Assembly: GCA_027296205.1 (NCBI GenBank)
Contig: JAPUJM010000214.1
Span: 1-7,945 of the forward strand
Direction: 5' to 3'
Source of the DNA: Actinomycetota bacterium
GTDB lineage: Bacteria; Actinomycetota; Acidimicrobiia; Spongiisociales; ZC4RG35
DNA length: 7,945 bases
Part shown: positions 1 to 5,214 of the stretch, piece by piece
Position numbering within the stretch: position 1 is the first letter of the stretch
Layout of the letters: each line of letters opens with the position of its first letter
The notes under the pieces: generated by a model
Seen by the model: the letters and a program-made list of their open reading frames with translations, nothing else
What the model was told of the DNA's origin: nothing
Database searches by the model: none
Made by a program: the position numbers and the translations under genes

Positions 1-74
1 TCTCCTCAACGATGGGCCCGGGGGTCAAGATCGACGTCGGCCATATCGAGGAGTTCACTGAGCTAGCGAGCTAA
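1..74 (+). CDS. rplA: Ribosomal protein L1, 3' end only
   Basis: This is the C-terminal end of 50S ribosomal protein L1. The frame opening at base 3 reads SSTMGPGVKIDVGHIEEF and then TELAS before TAA at 72-74, so 23 residues are visible. The T-M-G-P-G-(V/I)-x-(I/V)-D stretch is the conserved C-terminal strand of bacterial L1. L1 binds 23S rRNA at the mobile L1 stalk near the E site and, in known bacteria, represses its own rplK-rplA operon. The rest of the gene, and presumably rplK, lies to the left of the window. A strong terminator starts about 60 bp after the stop, so this operon ends here and does not read into rplJ. Identification rests on a short tail, supported by the nearby rplJ-rplL genes. 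Confidence 0.88.
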   Translation, partial: SSTMGPGVKIDVGHIEEFTELAS

Positions 75-133
75 CCCTTCGCGTACCTGATGCATGGCGT
101 GTCGCCCGTGATCACCTGGCCGCACAGAATGTG

Positions 134-166
134 GATAAGCCCCCGGAAAGGGGGCTTATCTCGTTT
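134..166 (+). terminator. Intrinsic terminator after rplA
   Basis: Bases 134-144 (GATAAGCCCCC) pair perfectly with 150-160 (GGGGGCTTATC), an 11-bp stem closed by the 5-base loop GGAAA. The descending arm is followed by TCGTTT, a short T-containing tail. It sits 60 bp past the rplA stop and fits a rho-independent terminator for the L1 operon. The T tract is poor, as is common in high-GC actinobacteria. Its core is nearly the same as that of the terminator after rplL. Confidence 0.88.
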
Positions 167-227
167 GAACTAAGGGGGATCTCCGCGCCCCGGACTCACC
201 GTGGGCAGGAGGGCATTCGGTTTGCCA

Positions 228-268
228 GGTCCACCGTCCGCACGTCACCAACCACTTGTCTGTGGACC
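228..268. repeat. Inverted repeat GGTCCAC / GTGGACC
   Basis: GGTCCAC at 228-234 is the exact reverse complement of GTGGACC at 262-268, with a 27-base interval. The long loop makes it a weak hairpin on its own. It could be part of a larger fold or chance; no gene starts next to it, so an operator role is not supported. Confidence 0.4.
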
Positions 269-328
269 AGGGTAGGGGCTGGTCTCATCGGTCGGCCACG
301 CGGCCCTCACATATTCGGGTCCGAGGAG

Positions 329-357
329 CGGGCGGGGGCGGTCAGGAAACCCGCCCG
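329..357. repeat. GC-rich hairpin CGGGCGGG / CCCGCCCG
   Basis: CGGGCGGG at 329-336 is the exact reverse complement of CCCGCCCG at 350-357, giving a perfect 8-bp all-G/C stem with a 13-base loop. It lies 95 bp beyond the stop codon of the minus-strand hydrolase. No U tract follows on either strand. A terminator for the hydrolase transcript, without a U tract, is the simplest reading, but this is inference; in a GC-rich genome such stems also occur by chance. Confidence 0.45.
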
Positions 358-451
358 GTACACGGAGACCCCCTGTTATCAACGGATACAAGTGTCGCGC
401 GGCGTCTCGTTGGTGTCCAGGGAAAACCTGGAAGCCGAAGAGGTGGCGGAG

Positions 452-1264
452 TCACATCGTGTCGAGGAAGACCCGGAGGGCTTTGTTGAAAGCCTCGGGT
501 TGCTCCAACGAGGGCAGATGAGCAGCGTTCTCGATGACCACGTGGTTCCGGTCGCTAATCCGATTAGCCAGATACTCGGCCGATTCGATCATGTCGGGCA
601 AGTCGTGAGCACCAACGACGGTCAGACAGGGCATCGTGATCTCGGCGAGACGCTCGTTGACAGGCGGCTCGAAGGGCTCGACGAATTCCCCGCGTTCCTT
701 CTCTGTAGACAGTGGAATCCGATCCATGTCGATGAACAAGTCTACGAGTGACCGGTCAAGGTCCTCCAGTGCTCTTCCCTCGCCGGCCAGCCAGATCTCG
801 GCCTCGAGATCCAAGACCTCTTCGATGTGCCCAGCCTCGTTGGCCGCTTCTGCTGCCTCCAATTTTGGAGATGAGGGCCAGCCTCTCTCTGGCTCCCATC
901 CTCGAGCTACCGCGCCGATCAGGACGAGTCCGTCAACCCGGTCCGGTGCATCGAGAGAAACGTGCAGGGCGATACCCCCCCCAATCGAGCAGCCGACCAT
1001 CACGGCCGACTCGATGTCGAGATGATCCATCACCGCAAGGACGTCGGACCGGTCGGCATACGGTTTCGGTACCCACGGTGTGTTCCCGAAACCGCGCTGA
1101 TCGAACGCAACCACCTTATGTGTCTCCGAGAATGCGACCAACTGCTCACTCCACATCCGGGAGTCGGCGACTCCGGCGTGAATCAACATCAGGGGCGGCC
1201 CGTTCCCATCCGTTTCGTAGTAGATCTGCGCTCCGTCCGAAGGGGCGAATCCTGTTTTCGGCAT
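452..1264 (-). CDS. Alpha/beta-fold hydrolase
   Basis: This is a complete 270-residue single-domain alpha/beta hydrolase, a usual length for the family, with no signal peptide or membrane segment and so probably cytoplasmic. The visible catalytic triad is Ser93 in the nucleophile elbow G-C-S-I-G-G (91-96), Asp221 in VVGAHDLPDM and His249 in the ENAAHLP motif. The HAG stretch at 29-31 is the expected oxyanion-hole loop after the first core strand. Residues about 120-205 form the variable acidic lid that sets specificity. The family includes esterases, lactonases such as 3-oxoadipate enol-lactonase, haloperoxidase-like enzymes and C-C hydrolases; the sequence does not show which. The ATG at 1264 is chosen because MPKTGFAPSDGAQIYYE begins just where family homology normally does. 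There is no good Shine-Dalgarno site, so a leaderless start is possible. It is divergent from rplJ and splits the rplA and rplJ units. From memory, lipG, another alpha/beta hydrolase, also lies between rplA and rplJ in Mycobacterium tuberculosis; whether the two are related is unknown. Confidence 0.9.
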   Translation of the reverse strand: MPKTGFAPSDGAQIYYETDGNGPPLMLIHAGVADSRMWSEQLVAFSETHKVVAFDQRGFGNTPWVPKPYADRSDVLAVMDHLDIESAVMVGCSIGGGIALHVSLDAPDRVDGLVLIGAVARGWEPERGWPSSPKLEAAEAANEAGHIEEVLDLEAEIWLAGEGRALEDLDRSLVDLFIDMDRIPLSTEKERGEFVEPFEPPVNERLAEITMPCLTVVGAHDLPDMIESAEYLANRISDRNHVVIENAAHLPSLEQPEAFNKALRVFLDTM

Positions 1265-1276
1265 GGTCGGAACCTA
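1265..1276 (-). promoter_or_regulatory. Possible leaderless -10 element for the hydrolase
   Basis: On the minus strand TAGGTT (plus coordinates 1271-1276) fits the TAnnnT pattern of a -10 box. Only six bases (CCGACC) separate it from the ATG, so transcription would start at or next to the A of the start codon, and no Shine-Dalgarno sequence is present. This fits leaderless expression, which is frequent in actinobacteria. No convincing -35 box is seen, so the call is weak. Confidence 0.3.
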
Positions 1277-1283
1277 CCCCGAA

Positions 1284-1311
1284 TTGCCCCTGACTCGCAG
1301 CCCGGTACAAT
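1284..1311 (+). promoter_or_regulatory. Promoter of rplJ-rplL (housekeeping sigma type)
   Basis: TTGCCC (1284-1289) and TACAAT (1306-1311) are separated by 16 bp. The -10 box matches the TATAAT consensus at five of six positions and the -35 box keeps the key TTG. Transcription would begin near G1317-G1319, giving an RNA that opens GGGCAACUCC and enters the L10 leader about 12 bases later. Placement directly before the structured leader supports the call. Confidence 0.72.
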
Positions 1312-1330
1312 CTTTTGGGCAACTCCAATT

Positions 1331-1427
1331 CCTCGGCCGAAGACCGTTGGTGTCACCAGACGTAAGGGCCCAGCCCACCACCGCAGGTTCGCTTCTCGAA
1401 GCCCCTTGTTCTTCTGCCGAGGGGCTT
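1331..1427 (+). promoter_or_regulatory. L10 leader RNA (ribosomal protein autoregulatory element)
   Basis: The 5' UTR of rplJ folds into a closed multibranch element. P1 is CCTCGGC (1331-1337) with GCCGAGG (1416-1422), a perfect 7 bp. Inside it, 1345-1352 pairs with 1376-1383 with one mismatch, and 1386-1391 pairs with 1397-1403 with one bulge. The unpaired CGAAGAC just after P1, followed by CGTTGGTG, resembles the conserved core of bacterial L10 leaders as I recall them. In that family free L10, or the L10-L7/L12 complex, binds the leader and represses rplJ-rplL. A competing 7-bp hairpin, AAGCCCC (1399-1405) with GGGGCTT (1421-1427), overlaps the 3' strand of P1 and one inner stem, which suggests a two-state switch. 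The family assignment is strong from position and core; the switch mechanism is inference. Confidence 0.8.
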
Positions 1428-1450
1428 GATTGATGTCTAGGGAGCTCGCA

Positions 1451-2059
1451 ATGCCAAGACCAGAAAAAGTCCAAGCTGTAGCCGACATCCGAGAAAGACT
1501 CGAGGGCGCCGAAGCGGTGTTCTTCACCGAATATCGAGGTCTCTCCGTGAAAGCGGTCCAGGACCTTCGAAGAAGCCTCCGTGAGAGCGGCGCCGAGTAC
1601 AAGGTCGTCAAGATGACCCTTGCCAAACTCGCCGCCGACGAGGCAGGCATCGAGGGTCTCGACGAATTCCTGTCGGGCCCAACCGCACTCGCGTTCGCGC
1701 AGGGTGACCCTGTCGCCACCGCCAAGGCACTGAAGGATTTCTCGAAAAGCAACGAAGTATTCGTACTCAAGGCCGGGTACCTCTCCGGGGACATCCTTAC
1801 CCCCGAAGAAGTATCCAGACTCGCCGATCTCGAGCCACGAGACGTGCTGCTCGCCATGATTGCCGGCGCCGCCAAGGCCCCGCTATTCAAGGCAGCCGGC
1901 ATGTTCTCGTCGTTCAACCGGGACGCTGCCTCGATGTTTTCTCAGCTCATGGAAAAGAAAGAGTCGGGCGAATTTCTGCCTGAAGGTGGCGCCACTGATG
2001 CCAGCCTTCCTGCCGAAGAGCCCGCCAAGACCGCGGCCGACAAGGCCGAGGAGGAATGA
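1451..2059 (+). CDS. rplJ: 50S ribosomal protein L10
   Basis: L10 (202 residues) anchors the L7/L12 dimers to the 50S subunit and forms the base of the factor-binding stalk. TEYRGL at 26-31 and GPTALAF at 76-82 are hallmarks of the globular rRNA-binding domain. The helical segment around residues 150-170 is where L7/L12 dimers attach in the family, and an acidic alanine-rich tail follows (about 180-202), as in other actinobacterial L10 proteins. The ATG at 1451 is chosen over upstream in-frame starts because AGGGAG (1439-1444) sits six bases before it and MPRPEKVQAV matches normal L10 N-termini. One oddity is that residues 54-57 read KMTL where most bacteria have (K/R)NTL. The gene is expressed from the promoter at 1284-1311 through the L10 leader and is followed by rplL after two bases. 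Confidence 0.97.
   Translation: MPRPEKVQAVADIRERLEGAEAVFFTEYRGLSVKAVQDLRRSLRESGAEYKVVKMTLAKLAADEAGIEGLDEFLSGPTALAFAQGDPVATAKALKDFSKSNEVFVLKAGYLSGDILTPEEVSRLADLEPRDVLLAMIAGAAKAPLFKAAGMFSSFNRDAASMFSQLMEKKESGEFLPEGGATDASLPAEEPAKTAADKAEEE
2048..2055 (+). promoter_or_regulatory. Shine-Dalgarno site of rplL inside rplJ
   Basis: GAGGAGGA ends six bases before the ATG at 2062 and lies in the last codons of rplJ. It abuts the alternative ATG at 2056, which overlaps the rplJ stop as ATGA, and so rules that ATG out as the main start. A strong independent site fits the need for several copies of L7/L12 for each L10. Confidence 0.85.
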
Positions 2060-2061
2060 CA

Positions 2062-2454
2062 ATGGCCAAAATGAAGACAGACGAATTGCTCAGCACGTTT
2101 GAGGAGATGACAGTCCTCGAGCTCAAAGACTTCCTCGATGCCTTCGAGGAGAAGTTCGATGTGACCGCTGCGGCGCCGATGGCGATGGCTGCCGCCCCGG
2201 CAGCCGGTGGAGATGGTGACGCCGACGCCGCAGCCGAGGAGAAGGACGATTTCGATGTCGTTCTCACCGCTGCCGGGTCGGCCAAGATCCAGGTGATCAA
2301 AGAGGTGCGTGGGCTCACCAGCCTGGGCCTGAAGGACGCCAAGGATCTGGTCGATGCAGCTCCCTCGAACGTTCTAGAGGGCGTCGACAAGGAGACTGCC
2401 GAGAAGGCCAAGGAGGCCATCGAGGCCGCCGGCGGTTCAGTCGAGCTCAAATAG
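2062..2454 (+). CDS. rplL: 50S ribosomal protein L7/L12
   Basis: L7/L12 (130 residues) is the multicopy stalk protein that recruits EF-Tu, EF-G, IF2 and release factors to the ribosome. The N-terminal dimerisation helices span about 1-33 (LLSTFEEMTVLELKDFLDAF), the flexible Ala/Gly/Asp-rich hinge about 36-60, and the globular C-terminal domain 62-130. Lys80, Arg83 and Lys94 align with E. coli Lys70, Arg73 and Lys84, on the factor-binding face. Residue 87 is Ser where E. coli has Gly (TSLGL against TGLGL). The start at 2062 gives MAKMKTDELL and is fixed by GAGGAGGA six bases upstream; rplJ ends at 2059, so the pair is one transcript with coupled translation likely. The hinge, from residue 35 to about 60, is somewhat longer than in E. 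coli. Confidence 0.98.
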   Translation: MAKMKTDELLSTFEEMTVLELKDFLDAFEEKFDVTAAAPMAMAAAPAAGGDGDADAAAEEKDDFDVVLTAAGSAKIQVIKEVRGLTSLGLKDAKDLVDAAPSNVLEGVDKETAEKAKEAIEAAGGSVELK

Positions 2455-2474
2455 CAGATATTCCAGGTTCGGAT

Positions 2475-2503
2475 GAAAAGGCCCCCGGGAAGGGGGCCTT
2501 TTC
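2475..2503 (+). terminator. Intrinsic terminator after rplL, probably bidirectional
   Basis: GAAAAGGCCCCC (2475-2486) pairs with GGGGGCCTTTTC (2492-2503): a 12-bp perfect stem with loop GGGAA and a T run on the descending arm. It lies 20 bp past the rplL stop. The stem's flanking A and T runs make it symmetrical, so it could also stop pepN transcription arriving on the other strand; pepN ends 57 bp away at 2561. Confidence 0.93.
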
Positions 2504-2560
2504 TCATACTGCGCGGCTAAATCCTCATATGCGACGCGCCGTCACAATCAGGAACGCGCT

Positions 2561-5104
2561 TTAGGTGAAGTAGGCGGTGACCACCGGGGTTTCCCGCTGA
2601 CGGAGTTGGACGTTGGCCTCGAGTTTCTCGAGATTCTGCGCCACTGCCCGGGTGGCTTCTGGGATCGGGTGCTCGGCAAAGAAGGCCTTCAGGTCCGCCG
2701 CGACCTCGGGCTCGGACAGCGCCGAGATTCCCTCGACCACCCGTAAGCGAGTCATCCCCGGCATCACCTCCAACACCTCGTCCCAACGGGTCCGGGCGTC
2801 GGCCCAGACGGCCGGGCCGGCTTTGCCCATCAAAAGCCTGGCAAACACCCAGAACCCGTCCTGGGTCCGGATATCGCCTTCGAGGACCTTGTCTAGCGTC
2901 GAGAGGGCCTGCTCCTCGGAGCCCACGCCCGCAACCGAGCGGAGATAGCGAAGCTGATCGAGGGGAGTGGTCGACGACTGGTACGTCGTCCACAAGGTCT
3001 GGTACTCGTCGGGTCCACCTTGGCGTGCATAGACCGCCAGCGCGGACGTTGCCATCTCCGGATCGAGCTCGGCGCCCTTCAGCATTCGAGCCACGATGGC
3101 CCGCGACCGTCTGATGGTGTCCGCGTCCTCGCCGAGGTTGCCCAGCGCGACGATGAGCTCGCCCCGAAGCTTGCGGGCAAGGTCGCTGTCGGAATCGGAC
3201 ACTTCCCATCCGAGCCGTTCCAGAGCAGGGGAGACCAGGTTTCTCACGAACTCCTGGAAGGCGGGACGAGCCGCGTCATCCAGGGTGTGGTGCTCGAGCA
3301 GCCCTAGTCCGCCGGTGATGACCGACCAGATGGCCTGCTCGGTCTCGTTGCTGAACCCTTCGACGAGATCGAGGAAGTGGGAGGAAGCTAATTGGCCGTT
3401 GCGGACAAAAGAGAGAGTGTCGGAAACCAACGTGTGTCGCTCGATGTCGCCCAACTCACCTATGTTCTCGAGCAGGGCGTCGAAGAGATCCTCCGAATAG
3501 CTGGTTCTATAAAAGCCGAAGCCTCCGGAGTTGGCGACAATCCACTCGACCTCGCCTTCGATAGAGACCACGGTTTCGTCGTCCTCGGCAAGAACCTTCA
3601 ATTCGAATGCCTCACCGTTGGCCGAGCCACGCAGTTGCACTGGCACCTTCCAGACTGTTGAGTCGGTTTCGTCGGGGATGGCAAAGAACCGCCGCTGGGC
3701 GAGCTCGACGCCCCCGGTGACCCTCTTCACGTCGATCTGGGGGAATCCGCGCTGGTAAACCCAGGTGTCCATGATCTCGCCGACCGGCCAGTCCGAGGCG
3801 CCGTCGAGCCCTTCCCACAGATCGGCTGTGACGGTGTTGGCGTACTCGTGCTTACGCAGGTAGTTGCCGACACCCTGGCGGAACTGCTCTTCACCGATGA
3901 ACTGCTCGATCATGTGAAGCACGGCGTTTCCCTTGCCGTAGGTGATCGAGTCGAACATCTGGTCAACCTCGCTGGGAGCGTTCACCTCGAACTCGATTGG
4001 CCTCGTCGTCGCCAGCTGGTCGGTGCTCATCGCCCATGGCACTTCGGCGTTGGCGAAGGCGAGCCACCGCTTCCACTCGGGACGCATGGCGTCGGTCGCC
4101 TTCATCTCCATGAAGCTGGCGAATGCCTCGTTGAGCCACGCCCCCTCCCACCAGGCCATAGTGACCAGGTTGCCGAACCACTGGTGGGCGACTTCGTGTC
4201 CGACCACGTCCAGGCTGTTCTGAAGCTCGGCCTGACTGGCTTTGTCCTCGTCGACCACGAGGTAGGCGTCGCGGTAGGTGATGAGCCCGACATTCTCCAT
4301 CGCACCAGCGGCGAAGTCGGGAATGGCGATGTGATCCAGCTTGTCGCCCGGGTAGGGAATTCCGTAGTAGTCGGTGAGGTACTCAAAACAGAAGATGGCG
4401 TTTTTCAACGCCACATCGGTCAAGTGAACATTGCCTTTGGGAACGATGATCCGGATGGGAGTTCCCCTCACATCTACCGGCTCTGTCGTCTCGAAGGGCC
4501 CCACCATGAAGGCCAGCAGGTAGGGAGACATCTTCATCGTGTTGGCAAAGCTGACTTCCATGCGACCGTCGTTTAGCGAAAGTCTTTTCATCTCGCCGGT
4601 GTTGGTGTACGCCTCGAGGTCACCGGCGATCACCATCGTTGTCTTGAAGGTGGCCTTGAAATCGGGCTCGTCCCAACAGGGGAAAACCCGTCGGGCATCC
4701 GTCGACTGGCATTGGGACGCCGCGATTATGTGCTCGTTGCCTTCGGCGTCTCGATAGACAGACTTGTAAAGGCCGCGTAGTTGGTCATTGATGATCCCCG
4801 AGTACTCGATTTCCAGGCGATAGCTGCCAGGTTTTGCCGTGGTCTCGAGCACGAGCGTCACCCGTTCGTACTCCTCGTCATAAGACATCTCGGTCATTGC
4901 GATTGAGCCGGAGGCGGATTGGAGTCCTGTCGACTCGATATCGATATCGGCGGAGTTGAGGACGATGGTGTCGGTGGACGTCGTGACGTCGATGTCGATC
5001 CCGACCGATCCGTCGAATCTCAGGGTCTCGAGGTCGGGCTCGAGACGGATGTCGTAGTGGGTGGGCACGACGTGGCGGGGCAGACGAAATGGGCTGTCGG
5101 ACAA
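2561..5104 (-). CDS. pepN: Aminopeptidase N (M1 zinc metallopeptidase)
   Basis: This 847-residue protein is a cytoplasmic M1-family (gluzincin) aminopeptidase that removes N-terminal residues from peptides in protein turnover. With the start chosen here, the exopeptidase motif GAMEN is at 267-271, the zinc site HEVAH at 303-307 with the third ligand Glu326 18 residues later (WLNEAF), and the transition-state Tyr389 in ITYGKG. All catalytic residues are intact. The N-terminal beta-saddle domain (about 1-205) precedes the thermolysin-like domain, and the C-terminal half is the alpha-helical ERAP1_C-type repeat domain. No signal peptide is seen. TTG at 5104 is preferred because GAGGA lies six bases upstream and homology begins at once (SDSPFRLPRHVVPTHYD). 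Alternatives are ATG at 5137 or 5155 and TTG at 5197, giving 858 to 878 residues. The gene converges with rplL and diverges from serB. Confidence 0.95.
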   Translation of the reverse strand: MSDSPFRLPRHVVPTHYDIRLEPDLETLRFDGSVGIDIDVTTSTDTIVLNSADIDIESTGLQSASGSIAMTEMSYDEEYERVTLVLETTAKPGSYRLEIEYSGIINDQLRGLYKSVYRDAEGNEHIIAASQCQSTDARRVFPCWDEPDFKATFKTTMVIAGDLEAYTNTGEMKRLSLNDGRMEVSFANTMKMSPYLLAFMVGPFETTEPVDVRGTPIRIIVPKGNVHLTDVALKNAIFCFEYLTDYYGIPYPGDKLDHIAIPDFAAGAMENVGLITYRDAYLVVDEDKASQAELQNSLDVVGHEVAHQWFGNLVTMAWWEGAWLNEAFASFMEMKATDAMRPEWKRWLAFANAEVPWAMSTDQLATTRPIEFEVNAPSEVDQMFDSITYGKGNAVLHMIEQFIGEEQFRQGVGNYLRKHEYANTVTADLWEGLDGASDWPVGEIMDTWVYQRGFPQIDVKRVTGGVELAQRRFFAIPDETDSTVWKVPVQLRGSANGEAFELKVLAEDDETVVSIEGEVEWIVANSGGFGFYRTSYSEDLFDALLENIGELGDIERHTLVSDTLSFVRNGQLASSHFLDLVEGFSNETEQAIWSVITGGLGLLEHHTLDDAARPAFQEFVRNLVSPALERLGWEVSDSDSDLARKLRGELIVALGNLGEDADTIRRSRAIVARMLKGAELDPEMATSALAVYARQGGPDEYQTLWTTYQSSTTPLDQLRYLRSVAGVGSEEQALSTLDKVLEGDIRTQDGFWVFARLLMGKAGPAVWADARTRWDEVLEVMPGMTRLRVVEGISALSEPEVAADLKAFFAEHPIPEATRAVAQNLEKLEANVQLRQRETPVVTAYFT

Positions 5105-5110
5105 GGCGGA

Positions 5111-5115
5111 TCCTC
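5111..5115 (-). promoter_or_regulatory. Shine-Dalgarno site deciding the pepN start
   Basis: Minus-strand GAGGA (plus TCCTC at 5111-5115) stands six bases before the TTG at 5104. The in-frame ATGs at 5137 and 5155 have no comparable site. A competing candidate is GAGGG (plus 5203-5207), six bases before a TTG at 5197, but that start would leave only 17 bp before serB and add 31 residues with no visible homology. Confidence 0.55.
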
Positions 5116-5201
5116 GGGTAAGAAGTGGGGCGGCCATGGTACCGGCGGGCAACATATGCCCGAATTCCGGCCGATTCTCGTGGAGGAGGCGAGACAAGTC
5201 C

Positions 5202-5214
5202 TACCCTCGCCGGG
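5202..5214 (+). promoter_or_regulatory. Possible leaderless -10 element for serB
   Basis: TACCCT (5202-5207) fits TAnnnT, and seven bases (CGCCGGG) separate it from the A of the serB ATG at 5215. No Shine-Dalgarno sequence stands at a normal distance from this ATG. Together these suggest a leaderless mRNA beginning at the start codon. No clear -35 box is present. Confidence 0.35.

Larger units (their letters stand above)
161..451. other. Gene-free spacer between rplA terminator and hydrolase 3' end
   Basis: This stretch of about 290 bp lies downstream of both flanking genes (rplA from the left, the hydrolase from the right). No open frame in it shows a recognisable protein or a convincing ribosome binding site. 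I checked it by eye for tRNA, SRP RNA, RNase P and 6S hallmarks and found none. It holds two distinct inverted repeats, listed separately, and a 6-bp hairpin TCCAGG (416-421) / CCTGGA (427-432) with loop GAAAA close to the hydrolase stop. The likeliest role is a convergent 3' region that stops transcription from the right. Confidence 0.6.
5105..5214. promoter_or_regulatory. Divergent pepN-serB promoter region
   Basis: These 110 bp separate the inferred starts of two divergent genes and must hold promoters for both, unless longer pepN starts are used. On the minus strand TATGTT (plus 5151-5156) could be the pepN -10 box, without a good -35. On the plus strand TACCCT (5202-5207) could be the serB -10 box. 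No convincing operator palindrome was seen. Confidence 0.4.

Noticed and set aside
387..392. TACAAG as a plus-strand -10 box
   Set aside because: There is no -35 element at suitable distance and no gene downstream on that strand.
131..751. Plus-strand open frame from the rplA terminator into the hydrolase
   Set aside because: It begins at the terminator hairpin, is antisense to the hydrolase and has no ribosome binding site or domain.
1430..1450. Upstream in-frame starts for rplJ (TTG 1430, ATG 1433)
   Set aside because: They overlap the end of the leader structure and add residues not seen in L10, while ATG 1451 has AGGGAG at six bases.
1189..1917. Minus-strand open frame across rplJ and the leader
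   Set aside because: It is antisense to rplJ and its leader, and is Ser/Ala-rich, as expected of a shadow frame.
2056..2061. ATG at 2056 as the rplL start, overlapping the rplJ stop
   Set aside because: The Shine-Dalgarno sequence ends directly before it, leaving no spacing; ATG 2062 has the correct six bases and the normal MAKMKTDELL N-terminus.
3848..4576. Long plus-strand open frame (about 240 codons) inside pepN
   Set aside because: It is antisense to intact, motif-rich pepN coding sequence, has no recognisable domain and no ribosome binding site; high GC and codon bias create such frames.
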